NCBI GenBank assembly: GCA_900552385.1
Contig: URZI01000003.1
Coordinates: 1-64,000 of the forward strand
Length of the DNA: 64,000 nt
Source of the DNA: an uncultured Collinsella sp.
GTDB lineage: Bacteria > Actinomycetota > Coriobacteriia > Coriobacteriales > Coriobacteriaceae
Direction of reading: 5' to 3'
The notes under the pieces were generated by a model. That model ran no database searches. It was given only the letters and a program-made list of their open reading frames with translations, and was not told the DNA's origin. The position numbers and the translations under genes were made by a program. This document shows, piece by piece, positions 1-8,669 of the stretch (the first letter of the stretch is position 1; every line of letters begins with the position of its first letter).

Positions 1-54
1 AGCGGTCGGCGGGGCCATTGTGGCTCTTGACAGCGGATTGGGTCATATGAGCGA

Positions 55-195
55 AAGCCCGCCAGAGCGAGCAAGGTGCCTTGAAACGAGGCGGCATTGA
101 CCTTCTGGTCATGCCGCCGAAGTTGAAAGGCAGATTGCCGCTCTGGCGGGCTTGCAGCGTCAAATGGTTACGCGGTTCGTAGAACCGCGTAACTG
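55..195 (+). ncRNA. Candidate structured RNA element, copy 1
   Basis: An outer 15-bp stem (55-69 with 139-153) encloses a second stem (77-82 TGCCTT with 127-132 AAGGCA) and an inner hairpin (90-96 with 112-118, then TGACC/GGTCA around a TTCT loop). A separate 12-bp hairpin with a GTA loop follows at 167-193. A second copy of the same 139-nt length lies at 3305-3443. Its stems keep pairing although their bases differ, while loop sequences such as GAAACGA, GAAGTTGAA and CAGATT are kept. The strand is set by one G-T pair in copy 2, which can pair as G-U only on the plus strand. Neither copy is followed by a T-run. It could be Rfam Collinsella-1 or an undescribed motif. Confidence 0.55.
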
Positions 196-996
196 CTAGG
201 GCCGCTGGCCCATACCACCCTCGAGGGTGACGGTCTCGCCGTTCATGTACTTAAAGTCGGGACCGCAGAGCTGAACGACCACGCGTCCGATTTCCTTCTC
301 GACGTCGCCGTAGTGACCAGCCGGCGGCATGTGGACGTTGGCCTTGAACGCCTCGGGATAAGCATCCTGGAAGTTCTCGAGCGCAGCGGTCCAAGCAAGC
401 GGGCACACGATGTTGACGTTGATGCCGTCCTTGCCCCACTCGTTGGCGGCAACGCGAGTCAGACCGCGGATGCCCTCCTTGGCAGCGGCATAGCTGCACT
501 GGCCGTAGTTGCCAAACAGGCCGGCGCCCGAGGCAAAGTTGACCACGGAGCCCTTGGTCTCCTTCAGGTGCGGATAGGCCTTCTGCATATACAGATAGGT
601 GGCATACAGACCGGAATAAATGGCCAGGTTAAACTGGTCCATGGTGTGATCGGCGATGGTCACGCCCGAGGCGCTGGCCTGAGCATTGTTGACGACGGCG
701 TCGATGCGGCCGAATTCCTCAATGGCCTTGTCGATGACGTTCTGGACGACGGCTTCGTTGTCCTGACCAGCCGAGACATCGGCCTGAACAGGCAGAACCT
801 TGACACCGTACTCGGCCTCGAGAGACTCCTTGGCGGCCTCGAGCTTGGCGACGTTGCGGCCGGTGATGACGAGGTTCGCGCCCTCCTTGGCAAATGCGAT
901 ATCGATGCCGTAGCCGATGGAGCCAGCGGAACCGTCCTTAAGCGTGGCCTTGCCGCCGCCGGTGACGATCACGGTCTTACCAGTGAAAAGTCCCAT
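196..996 (-). CDS. SDR-family dehydrogenase, probable NADP-dependent 12alpha-hydroxysteroid dehydrogenase
   Basis: This 266-aa short-chain dehydrogenase would oxidise or reduce the 12alpha-hydroxyl of bile acids. It has a Gly-rich cofactor loop (TGGGKA then GSIGYG, about residues 12-30), TGRN after beta-2 (45-48), NNAQAS (103-108), and a catalytic Ser156-Tyr169-Lys173 triad in ASGAG and YAAAK. The C-terminus KYMNGETVTLEGGMGQRP and the segment IYSGLYATYLYM closely resemble the clostridial 12alpha-HSDH as I remember it. Compared with that enzyme, about seven residues (around TLKDGSA) are inserted in the Gly-rich loop. I chose ATG 996 because AAAGGA lies upstream at good spacing; an in-frame TTG at 1011 has no such site. 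The stop codon abuts structured element copy 1. The substrate is inferred from resemblance only. Confidence 0.8.
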   Translation of the reverse strand: MGLFTGKTVIVTGGGKATLKDGSAGSIGYGIDIAFAKEGANLVITGRNVAKLEAAKESLEAEYGVKVLPVQADVSAGQDNEAVVQNVIDKAIEEFGRIDAVVNNAQASASGVTIADHTMDQFNLAIYSGLYATYLYMQKAYPHLKETKGSVVNFASGAGLFGNYGQCSYAAAKEGIRGLTRVAANEWGKDGINVNIVCPLAWTAALENFQDAYPEAFKANVHMPPAGHYGDVEKEIGRVVVQLCGPDFKYMNGETVTLEGGMGQRP

Positions 997-1290
997 ACAA
1001 AGTCCTTTCAAATCGCGACGGGCACGCCCGCCGACTGCGCGTATCCAACTTCACGCGCCAAAAGCTGAGATGCAACTTTAGCGTGTTCAAGCGAAAATAA
1101 AAGACCGCGGTAGGCGAACGGCACCACGTCGTTCGGCGAAGGGATTGTCAAGTAAAAATTGAATAGAACGGCCGAGTTTTTGTTAACGCGACGAGCCATC
1201 GAACACGTTTTGAAACTTTGCTGCGGCGCGCGGGATGTCGGCGCGAGACTTTATCATAGGGTGACAAACAACGATGAGGAGCACATGCCT

Positions 1291-3054
1291 ATGACAGACG
1301 AGCTGGACCCCCAGACTCAACAGCATATTGATGATCCCGCAGACGTCACCGCAGATACTGACGCTGTGACCTGCGATGGTATCGACATCGACGACCCCAT
1401 CTTGGACGAAAGCGCTACGGCGGAAACCCCCGAAACAGAAAACGCCGATGAGCAAAACGACGATGCGCCCGCTCAGGACGACGCCCCTGTACAGGACGAC
1501 GTCCCGCAAGCAGCGGGCCCCATCGAGGTCTCTTCGGAAGAAGAGCTCGATGCCGTCATGGACTCCATGATGGATGCTGTCAAAGCGATGAAAGACGCCG
1601 TCGCCGATGCCGATATTGATGCCGAGGAAGAGGAGGCCGCCGAGGCGGCCTCGACCTTTGTGCCCGGCGAGACTCCGGTTGCCGACCAGGGCAGCACCAT
1701 GCCCTCATTTCTGCAGCTCGAGCACCCCACGATTGGCGCCGATGCGGTCGATCCGCACGCAGCAGGCTTTTCTGTGGTCGAGGGCGGTACCGGCAATATC
1801 GCCGCGCCGCAGACTGCCGATGCGGACGCTGCCGACACCACTCGCCCGACCGCCCCGCACTCCCCCGCCGCGAGCCGCGATCTGGGGACCGCTGTCTCGA
1901 ACACCGCGAACGCCGTGGGCACCTTTATCGCCCAGGGCGCCTCGGCCATGCGCGAGATGAACGCCGCGAAAAAGGCACTTGCCGATGCCCGCGCCCATCT
2001 GGCCGAACTTGAGCAGCGCATTGCCGATCAGGCCGAGGAACTCGAGACGCGCCAGGATATCGCAGGCCGCTACGACCAGATCGTCGCCGACCAGTGCCAG
2101 GCGATTGCCACGGCCCAAAAGACTGCAGCGGCCGCCGAGATTGACCGTGATGCCCACGCCGCCAAAGCGACAGAGCTCAAGGGTCAGTTCGAACAAATGA
2201 AGACAGAGGATGACGCGACTGAGCTCCGCCTGAAGGCCGCGCTCGATGCCGTGGAGGCCCGCGAGGCGAGCTCGCGCGAGACCGGCAACCGCCTCATTCG
2301 ACGTCTTGAGGATTCCAAGCGCATCCGCGACAAGGTGAAGGCCGAGCGAGACGCCGGCATTGCCGCCGCACAACAAACCGTCGACGCCACGCGCGCCCAG
2401 CTCGAGACGCTGCGTCATGAGTATGCCGAGCTGCAACGCAATCCCTCGGCAAATCCCGCCAACTATACGGTGCGCACCAGCGAGCTCTCGATGCAGATCT
2501 CCGACACGGCAGATGCCCTGCGTAAAGCCGAAGAAGATGTCCCGCGCATCACCGCCGACCTTGAACACTCGCTTGCCGCAGCCGAGCAGGCCGTCGAGCA
2601 GGCGCAAGCCCCCATCGCCGACGCCAAGCGAGCCCATCAGGCCGTGACGGCGGAGGCCGATGCCGCGCGCGACGAGCTGCAGACCGCAAAAACCGCCGCT
2701 GCAACGCGCCAGCGCGAACTGCGCGAGAAGATCGCCGCCGAGGACAAGGCACGCCGCGACCAAGAGCAGAGCATCGCCAACGCCCAAGCAGATGCCGCGC
2801 ATGCACAGTCGATCATCGAGCAGGCGACCGAGGTACACGACCACCCAGAGATCACTGAGTCGCTTGCAGGATCCTTGGCCCGAGACAAAGCCGAATACGC
2901 CGAGACCGAGCGAGAGGTTACCCAGCTCGAAGCCACCGAGGACGCGGTGCGCGAGCGTACCCGCGACTCACGCATCAAATTCACCGGCGCCATCGTCTGC
3001 ATCGTCGCCGCAATCCTGGTGATCATCCTGATCTGGTTGTTCGCAAGTAAGTAA
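1291..3054 (+). CDS. Ala-rich coiled-coil protein with C-terminal membrane anchor
   Basis: I do not recognise this protein of about 587 aa. Its N-terminal third is very acidic and low in complexity (many Asp, Glu and Ala). The centre is a long Ala/Glu/Arg-rich heptad region that should form an extended coiled coil. The last 25 residues are one hydrophobic helix (GAIVCIVAAILVIILIWLF) followed by ASK, so it is probably tail-anchored with the bulk in the cytoplasm. The start at 1291 puts GAGGAG nine bases upstream; ATG 1285 would leave only three. It is divergent from the HSDH-like gene. It resembles SMC-type or septum-associated coiled-coil proteins only in composition, so no function is assigned. 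Confidence 0.75.
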   Translation: MTDELDPQTQQHIDDPADVTADTDAVTCDGIDIDDPILDESATAETPETENADEQNDDAPAQDDAPVQDDVPQAAGPIEVSSEEELDAVMDSMMDAVKAMKDAVADADIDAEEEEAAEAASTFVPGETPVADQGSTMPSFLQLEHPTIGADAVDPHAAGFSVVEGGTGNIAAPQTADADAADTTRPTAPHSPAASRDLGTAVSNTANAVGTFIAQGASAMREMNAAKKALADARAHLAELEQRIADQAEELETRQDIAGRYDQIVADQCQAIATAQKTAAAAEIDRDAHAAKATELKGQFEQMKTEDDATELRLKAALDAVEAREASSRETGNRLIRRLEDSKRIRDKVKAERDAGIAAAQQTVDATRAQLETLRHEYAELQRNPSANPANYTVRTSELSMQISDTADALRKAEEDVPRITADLEHSLAAAEQAVEQAQAPIADAKRAHQAVTAEADAARDELQTAKTAAATRQRELREKIAAEDKARRDQEQSIANAQADAAHAQSIIEQATEVHDHPEITESLAGSLARDKAEYAETEREVTQLEATEDAVRERTRDSRIKFTGAIVCIVAAILVIILIWLFASK

Positions 3055-3080
3055 ACCAGCCGCCAAAAAGCGCTCAACGC

Positions 3081-3146
3081 AGTTGCGGTGAGATAGTTCC
3101 TGTTTAGCCCCAAAAAGGCCAATTCAAGAACTATCTCACCGCAACT
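3081..3146. repeat. Palindromic intergenic repeat, family TTGCGGTGA, copy 1
   Basis: Two perfect 19-bp arms (3081-3099 and 3128-3146) flank a 28-base centre, between the convergent ends of the coiled-coil gene and queA. The outer part of the arms, AGTTGCGGTGA and its complement followed by TTAT, recurs in another palindrome at 56075-56145 with a different interior. It may act as a bidirectional terminator or be a small mobile palindrome. Confidence 0.6.
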
Positions 3147-3200
3147 TATTTAGATCGACGCAAGGCAATCTATCCCTCTTGCACCAATCTCTTGACATAA

Positions 3201-3252
3201 GGAGTGTCCCCAGGTGCCGGCACAAAAGGAACGTCCCCAAGTGCCAAGTGCC
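3201..3252. repeat. GTCCCC-type imperfect direct repeat
   Basis: Two related units, GTGTCCCCAGGTGCC and ACGTCCCCAAGTGCC, lie 28 bases apart and are separated by GGCACAAAAGGA. No gene, stem or promoter explains them. This looks like a short intergenic repeat, but no further copy was recognised in the window. Confidence 0.4.
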
Positions 3253-3304
3253 CAATGACTACTCAACAACCACGGCAACACCGATGTAATGGCAGAGTCA
3301 GCGA

Positions 3305-3443
3305 GCGGGTCGCATTTGTGACAAGGTGACGTGAAACGAAAGGGCGCTGACCTTTTGGTCGCGCCCTTGAAGTTGAACGTCAGATTGTCCAAATGCGGCC
3401 CGCGCAGCGTCGACTGGTTACGGCGTTTGTAAAACGCCGTAAC
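3305..3443 (+). ncRNA. Candidate structured RNA element, copy 2
   Basis: This is the second copy of the element at 55-195. The outer 14-bp stem pairs 3305-3318 with 3390-3403, including one pair that is G-U on the plus strand. Stem B is TGACGT (3327-3332) with ACGTCA (3377-3382). The inner hairpin pairs 3340-3346 with 3362-3368 and is capped by GACC-TTTT-GGTC. The 12-bp GTA-loop hairpin is at 3417-3443. Nearly all stem bases differ from copy 1 yet still pair, while the loops are conserved. Like copy 1, it ends right at the stop codon of a minus-strand gene, here queA. Confidence 0.55.
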
Positions 3444-4655
3444 CTACTGAATGAGCATGGCGTCGCCAAAGCTGAAGAAGCGGTAGCGCTCCTCGATGGC
3501 GGCGGCGTAGGCATCCATGATCTGGTCGCGGGTGGCAAGCGCGCTTACGAGCATCATGAGCGTGGAGCGAGGCACATGGAAGTTCGTGATCAGCGCGTCG
3601 ACCACATGATAGGTCGAGCCGGGCATGAGGTAGAGCTGCGTTGTCGCGTTCTCGCGCACCACGATGTCACCGCGGCCAAGTGTATCGGCCCCGTCCTCGC
3701 GGCCCTCAAAATAGCGCGCCGTCACGGCCGGATCGGACACCGGCGCGTCCGCGTCAAAGGCGCTCTCGAGCGAGCGCACTGCGGTGGTACCGACAGCAAT
3801 CACGCGATGCCCCTCGGCCTTAGCCTTATGCACGGCGTCGACAACCTCCTGCGACACGTGGTAGCGCTCGGTGTGCATCACGTGCTGCGTGGGGTCGTCC
3901 TCCTCCACCAGACGGAAGGTATCGATACCCACCTCGAGCTCGACGGCGGCAAACTTGGCACCCTTGGCCTCGATGGCAGCCATGAGCTCGGGAGTAAAAT
4001 GCAGACCCGCCGTGGGAGCAGCGGCCGAATGCTCCTCCTTCATGGCGTAGACGGTCTGGTACTTCTCGGGATCGCCCTCGTAATCGGTAATGTAGGGCGG
4101 CAGCGGCACGTGGCCGGCAGCATGGATGGCCTCGTCGAGCGTGCGCGGCTCGCCGGCGGCATTGCAACCGGCCGGCTCAAAGCGTACCAGGCGGCCGCCG
4201 CGGCTATCGGTGACAAAGTCGACAACCTCGGCCGTCAGCACCATGGGAGCCCCCTCGGGCGCATGGGTGCCACCGGCGCGATACTCAATATGAGCACCGG
4301 GCTTCAGGCGCTTGCCCGGCTTGACCAAGCACTCCCAAACATGGCCCAGCGGATCCACGTCCTCGCGGCGCTTGAGCAGCAGAGTCTCGACCACGCCGCC
4401 CGAGCCGGCTTTGCGACCGATCAGGCGAGCCGGCATCACGCGCGTCTGATTGATGACGAGCACGTCGCCCGGCTCGATATAGTCGATGATGTCGCGGAAG
4501 ATGCGGTGCTCAACGGTACCGCCGTGCTCCAGCGGCGTTCCCGCCTGGGAGCCCTTGCGATCCACCACCAGCAGGCGGCAGGAGTCGCGCGGCTCGGCAG
4601 GAGCCTGGGCAATGAGCTCTTCGGGCAGGTTATAGTCAAAATCATCGGTACGCAT
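3444..4655 (-). CDS. queA: S-adenosylmethionine:tRNA ribosyltransferase-isomerase
   Basis: QueA transfers and isomerises the ribosyl group of S-adenosylmethionine onto 7-aminomethyl-7-deazaguanine in tRNA, giving epoxyqueuosine. The protein has the family start MRTDDFDYNLPEELIAQ, VINQTRVMPARL near residue 70, SAAAPTAGLHF in the middle and the end motif ITNFHVPRSTLMMLVSA. At 403 aa it is longer than the common 340-360 aa because of extra loops. I set the start at 4655, where AGAGG precedes the ATG; an upstream extension to 4706 is not family-like. queH, the next step of the pathway, lies 6 kb away beyond the arginine genes. A strong hairpin (4674-4704) sits just upstream of its ribosome binding site. 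Confidence 0.95.
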   Translation of the reverse strand: MRTDDFDYNLPEELIAQAPAEPRDSCRLLVVDRKGSQAGTPLEHGGTVEHRIFRDIIDYIEPGDVLVINQTRVMPARLIGRKAGSGGVVETLLLKRREDVDPLGHVWECLVKPGKRLKPGAHIEYRAGGTHAPEGAPMVLTAEVVDFVTDSRGGRLVRFEPAGCNAAGEPRTLDEAIHAAGHVPLPPYITDYEGDPEKYQTVYAMKEEHSAAAPTAGLHFTPELMAAIEAKGAKFAAVELEVGIDTFRLVEEDDPTQHVMHTERYHVSQEVVDAVHKAKAEGHRVIAVGTTAVRSLESAFDADAPVSDPAVTARYFEGREDGADTLGRGDIVVRENATTQLYLMPGSTYHVVDALITNFHVPRSTLMMLVSALATRDQIMDAYAAAIEERYRFFSFGDAMLIQ

Positions 4656-4673
4656 CTTTGCCTCTTTCACAAA

Positions 4674-4704
4674 GCGCGTCAGTCGAAAAAATCGACTGAC
4701 GCGC
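4674..4704 (-). promoter_or_regulatory. Perfect GC-rich hairpin in the queA leader
   Basis: Arms of 12-13 bp (GCGCGTCAGTCGA and its complement) flank a tract of six T in the minus-strand sense. The hairpin lies 18 bases upstream of the queA start, next to its ribosome binding site. It is not followed by a T-run, so a simple terminator is unlikely. A protein-binding palindrome or a translational control hairpin are possible. Confidence 0.5.
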
Positions 4705-4788
4705 ACATCATTCTCCCCTGTATCCTATCAGCTTGTTGAGAGAAATATAGTATGGAAACAGATTTGCGACTGTTTTCTCAACGCCCTG

Positions 4789-5799
4789 CTACTTAAGCGT
4801 TGCGTACATCACCGCCTTAATCGTATGCATGCGATTCTCCGCTTCTTGGAAAACACGAGACTTATCGGACTCAAAAACCTCGTCCGTGACTTCCATTTCG
4901 GTAACTCCAAACTTCTCAGCAATTTCGGCACCAACAGTAGTATTAGTATCGTGGAAGCTCGGAAGGCAGTGGAGGAAAATCGCCTCGGGCTTTGCCATAG
5001 ACATCACCTCAGCGGTCACACGATACGGCGACATGAGCTTAATGCGGCTTTCCCACAGCTCTGCGGGCTGACCCATGCCAACCCAAACATCCGTGTAAAT
5101 TACATCGGCATCACGAGCGCCTTCCTCAATATCCTCTGTAATGGTAATCGTCGATCCATGCTCGGCCGCAATACGACTACATTCTGCAAGGAGTTCAGGA
5201 TCATAGGATGTAGCCCCCTCCGAATTTCCCCCGATTGGGCCGCAAGAACAGTAGTTAATGCCGAGCTTAGCGCAAATGACCATGAGCGAATCAGCGACGT
5301 TTCCGGCCGCCTTACCAAAAAATGTAAGTTTCCTGCCCTTAATCTCTCCAAACTCTTCACGCATGGTCAGAATATCGGCAAGCACTTGAGTCGGGTGAAA
5401 TTCAGTAGTCAGCCCATTCCAAACGGGAACCCCAGCTTTTGCAGCAAGCTCCTCAACCTTCGCCTGTTCAAAGCCGCGGTATTCAATTCCGTCATACATG
5501 CGGCCAAGGACGCGAGCCGTGTCCTCAATCGACTCCTTTTTACCCATCTGAGACGAGCCCGGATCCAAATAAGTTACACCCATGCCAAGGTCAAGTGCAC
5601 CAACTTCGAAGGCGCAGCGAGTACGCGTGGAAGTCTTCTCAAATAGCAAAACAATATTCTTGCCTTCAAGGTATTTATGCGGAACACCGGCACGCTTCAT
5701 GCTTTTGAAGTTAGCAGAAAGCTCAAGCAGATACTCAATCTCTTCCGTCGTGTAATCAAGCAGCTTCAGAAAACTGCGCCCAGCGATATTAACACCCAT
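4789..5799 (-). CDS. arcB: Ornithine carbamoyltransferase
   Basis: In the arginine deiminase pathway this enzyme converts citrulline and phosphate to ornithine and carbamoyl phosphate. The carbamoyl-phosphate motif STRTR is in FEKTSTRTRCAFE (about residue 55), the HPTQ motif is in EFHPTQVLADILT, and the ornithine-side Cys motif is in FLHCLPSFHD near residue 270. I set the start at 5799 (MGVNIAGRSF), where GGGAG is nine bases upstream; the ATG at 5808 abuts that site. It follows arcA by 32 bases. The expected partner arcC (carbamate kinase) is not in the window. Confidence 0.93.
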   Translation of the reverse strand: MGVNIAGRSFLKLLDYTTEEIEYLLELSANFKSMKRAGVPHKYLEGKNIVLLFEKTSTRTRCAFEVGALDLGMGVTYLDPGSSQMGKKESIEDTARVLGRMYDGIEYRGFEQAKVEELAAKAGVPVWNGLTTEFHPTQVLADILTMREEFGEIKGRKLTFFGKAAGNVADSLMVICAKLGINYCSCGPIGGNSEGATSYDPELLAECSRIAAEHGSTITITEDIEEGARDADVIYTDVWVGMGQPAELWESRIKLMSPYRVTAEVMSMAKPEAIFLHCLPSFHDTNTTVGAEIAEKFGVTEMEVTDEVFESDKSRVFQEAENRMHTIKAVMYATLK

Positions 5800-5831
5800 A
5801 TTCGCCATCTCCCATCACAGTGGATTTGCAA

Positions 5832-7076
5832 CTAAATATCTTCGCGCCAGAAGGGCATGCTCATGCAGCGCGGGCCACCACGACCGCGGGACAGTTCCTC
5901 GGAGGGAACGACCAAAAGTTCCAAACCGTTCTTGTAGAGCTCATCATTTGTGACAACATTGCGCTCGTAAACACAGACTTTACCAGGAGCAACGGCAAGA
6001 GTGTTCGACCCGTCGTTCCACTGCTCGCGAGATGCCTCAACCATATCGCCGGCACCGCACTCAATAAGCTGCACCTTCTCCACGCCAGTAGCCATTTCAA
6101 GAATATGTTCAAGCGTGTCATCAATCTCTTGAACAGCGACCATTCCCTCAGAGTCACCACGAGTCAGACGATAAACACGAAGGGTCTCAAAAATACCGGG
6201 ATAAACTGTGAACTTATCGAAATCCACCATGGTGCAAACGGTGTCAAGATGCATGTAAGCATAGCCGTTGGGGATTTTAATAGCGTAAACGGTATCGATC
6301 TCAGAATTCCCAGATCCCCAGAACAAATTCTTTGCAAGCTCCTCAATCGCAGCCGCCTCAGTTCGCTGGCTAATTCCAATAGCCAAGGTATGAGCGTTAA
6401 TGTTAAGCACATCACCGCCCTCGATATGCCAGGGATTCTTATGGTCGTACCAAATCGGAGTCCCTGCATAATCGGGATGGTATTTGAAAATCGCTTCGTA
6501 GAAGGGCACTTCACGATCTCGCTGTTTCCAATACATATGGTGAAGCAGAACGCCTTTGCCCACGGAAGCAAGAGGATCGCGAGAGAAATATGAACTCGGA
6601 AGAGGCTTCAACACCAAATCATCGGGCTTCGCATCCTCATTATCCATCATACTAAGCGTAGTCGAAACGCGAGGCAGCTCAAGGTCACGATAACGATACC
6701 CCCCCATAGCCTCAAGTACAAACTGATACGAATCTGAAATAGCGTCGAGCTTTTCACGAACAGCCTGCTCAAGCATAGGATTGACAATCCCGCTCTCAGC
6801 CATAAATGTATCGGTAAACTCAGCGCGAGCCGAGGGGCATGCATCCAGCGCTTCAGCAACGAGTTTCTCCATATAGAGAACCTCAACACCTTCGCTCCTC
6901 AGAAGATCCGCAAAGGCATCATGCTCCTTTTGAGCCACATCAAGATAGAAACAGTCGTGAATCCAGACATCCTCGAACTCTTCTGCCTTTACGTTCACAA
7001 GGTCACGACCGGGGCGGTGAAGCACAACTTTCTTGAGCTTACCAATCTCGCTGTGTACATTCAGTCCTTTAGACAT
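5832..7076 (-). CDS. arcA: Arginine deiminase
   Basis: This 414-aa enzyme hydrolyses arginine to citrulline and ammonia. The active-site segments are all present: YFSRDP, WHIEGGD, the arginine-binding GISQRTE, MHLDTV, and the nucleophile Cys404 in GRGGPRCMSMPFWRED at the C-terminus. GGAG lies eight bases before the ATG. It sits between the transporter gene and arcB on the same strand, so the three genes probably form one operon. Base composition is more AT-rich than in neighbouring housekeeping genes, which may indicate acquisition of the block. Confidence 0.95.
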   Translation of the reverse strand: MSKGLNVHSEIGKLKKVVLHRPGRDLVNVKAEEFEDVWIHDCFYLDVAQKEHDAFADLLRSEGVEVLYMEKLVAEALDACPSARAEFTDTFMAESGIVNPMLEQAVREKLDAISDSYQFVLEAMGGYRYRDLELPRVSTTLSMMDNEDAKPDDLVLKPLPSSYFSRDPLASVGKGVLLHHMYWKQRDREVPFYEAIFKYHPDYAGTPIWYDHKNPWHIEGGDVLNINAHTLAIGISQRTEAAAIEELAKNLFWGSGNSEIDTVYAIKIPNGYAYMHLDTVCTMVDFDKFTVYPGIFETLRVYRLTRGDSEGMVAVQEIDDTLEHILEMATGVEKVQLIECGAGDMVEASREQWNDGSNTLAVAPGKVCVYERNVVTNDELYKNGLELLVVPSEELSRGRGGPRCMSMPFWREDI

Positions 7077-7104
7077 TCCTGTTACTCCATTTCAGCCATG
7101 AAAC

Positions 7105-8547
7105 CTACAGGGCAATAAGTCCCGAGATTGCTACGAATACGATATTGATGAGCGACACGACCAAGAAGAATTTCCAAACGGTCTTCCACCACTGGCCAAG
7201 CTTGATCTTGCACACGCCCAAACCCGCTACAAGAATGGCGCTAGTAGGACAGATCAAAGACATCGTCGCGCTACCCATGGAGAGAGCCCACACGGCGGCC
7301 TCGGGATTAAGGCCCATGAGTTCGGTCAAAGGTCCAAAAATGGGAGCGGTCAGTGCTGCAAGGCCAGATGAGCTGGGAACCAGAATCGCCAGGAGGTTCT
7401 CAACCGCATAAAGAAGCGTAGTAAAGAGAACCGCCGGGATGCCGCCCAGACCAGTGGCGAGCGCATTGAGGATGGTATCGATGATCATGCCGTCAGAGGC
7501 AATGACAAGGATGCCACGCGCAAGTCCAACGACAATTGCCGAGAAAGCAAAGTCAGCGATACCCGCAACAAATTCCTGAGCGATGACGTCCTGACTAAAG
7601 CCCGCAATAACACCAGCCAACAGGCCCATGGCCAAAAAGACCGCAGAAATCTCGTTCATATACCAGCCCTGGGTCACAAGTCCCCAGATGATAAGGCACA
7701 TACCAGCGATAAATACCGCAAGCACGCCTTTTTGACGACCCGTAAATTCCGCGTCAAGGGCAGATTCATCGGCAGCGAACTCGACTTTCTTGGCGATATC
7801 ATCCTCAAATGTGATCGATGACTCAGGGTTCTTCTTTACCCTTCGTGCATAGAGGACAACCCAAGTAATTGCAACGGCAGTCAAAACAACCCAGGCAATC
7901 ATACGCAGCCACAGCTGGGGGTTGCCCTGAATACCAAGAATACCTTGCGCAATGAGAACATTAAACGGATTAATCGTTGAGGCGATGTAACCCGTGCGCG
8001 CTCCAACGAACACGACCATGAACGCCGTCATCGAGTCGAAGCCCATAGCCATCATAATTGGCATGAAGATCGCAAAGAACGGGAGAGTTTCTTCCGCCAT
8101 GCCAAAGCTCGTTCCGCCCAATGCAAAGAGAACCATCGCAATAGGAATAATTAGAATGTCTTTGTTCTTAAAGCGGCGAACGACACGACCCATTCCGCTC
8201 GTGATAGCGCCCGTTTTAGTAATAACCTGAAACGAACCGCCCACAATCAAGATGAATGCAACGACCTCAATTGCCTCTTGTATACCGCGCGTTGGAGCCT
8301 GAAGAACATCGAAGACGCCTTGTCTGAGATCTACTTCATCCCCGGTTTCCTCGTCAATATATGTCTTTTCACTCTGCTCATACGTACCTGCGACAGTGAC
8401 TTCACGACCGTTCACCTCCTGACGCTGATAGGACCCAGAGGGAACAATCCACGTGAGAACAGCGAAGATGACCATGAGTGCAAAGATGATCGCATATACG
8501 TGCGGGACCTTGAACTGCTTGATGCCTTTCGAACTTTCCGCTGCCAT
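7105..8547 (-). CDS. YfcC/ArcD-type membrane transporter, probable arginine/ornithine antiporter
   Basis: This 480-aa protein has about twelve hydrophobic segments and the typical opening of the YfcC family (FKVPHVYAIIFALMVIFAVLTWIVPSGSYQR). Further family features are ALGGTSFGMAEETLPFF, VFVGARTGYIASTINPFNV and LLAILVPSSSGLAALTAPIF. Members are annotated as anaerobic C4-dicarboxylate-like or amino-acid carriers. Its place as first gene of the arcA-arcB operon makes arginine/ornithine exchange the likely role. A strong AAGGAGGAG site precedes the ATG. It is divergent from the second deiminase gene across a 253-bp region. Transport specificity cannot be read from the sequence. Confidence 0.85.
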   Translation of the reverse strand: MAAESSKGIKQFKVPHVYAIIFALMVIFAVLTWIVPSGSYQRQEVNGREVTVAGTYEQSEKTYIDEETGDEVDLRQGVFDVLQAPTRGIQEAIEVVAFILIVGGSFQVITKTGAITSGMGRVVRRFKNKDILIIPIAMVLFALGGTSFGMAEETLPFFAIFMPIMMAMGFDSMTAFMVVFVGARTGYIASTINPFNVLIAQGILGIQGNPQLWLRMIAWVVLTAVAITWVVLYARRVKKNPESSITFEDDIAKKVEFAADESALDAEFTGRQKGVLAVFIAGMCLIIWGLVTQGWYMNEISAVFLAMGLLAGVIAGFSQDVIAQEFVAGIADFAFSAIVVGLARGILVIASDGMIIDTILNALATGLGGIPAVLFTTLLYAVENLLAILVPSSSGLAALTAPIFGPLTELMGLNPEAAVWALSMGSATMSLICPTSAILVAGLGVCKIKLGQWWKTVWKFFLVVSLINIVFVAISGLIAL

Positions 8548-8669
8548 ATCTCCTCCTTCATTCCTTTTCCCATCTATCCAGCTGGCACCATAAATGTATG
8601 AGGTTGCTCAGCGGTGGTCGGCCAACCATCGCCATCGTGTCGCTTTTCACCTATGAACGGCAGCTAAAG

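Noticed and set aside
55..195. Ordinary intrinsic terminator after the HSDH gene
   Set aside because: No T-run follows any of the hairpins on either strand, and the internal loops are conserved in a second copy.
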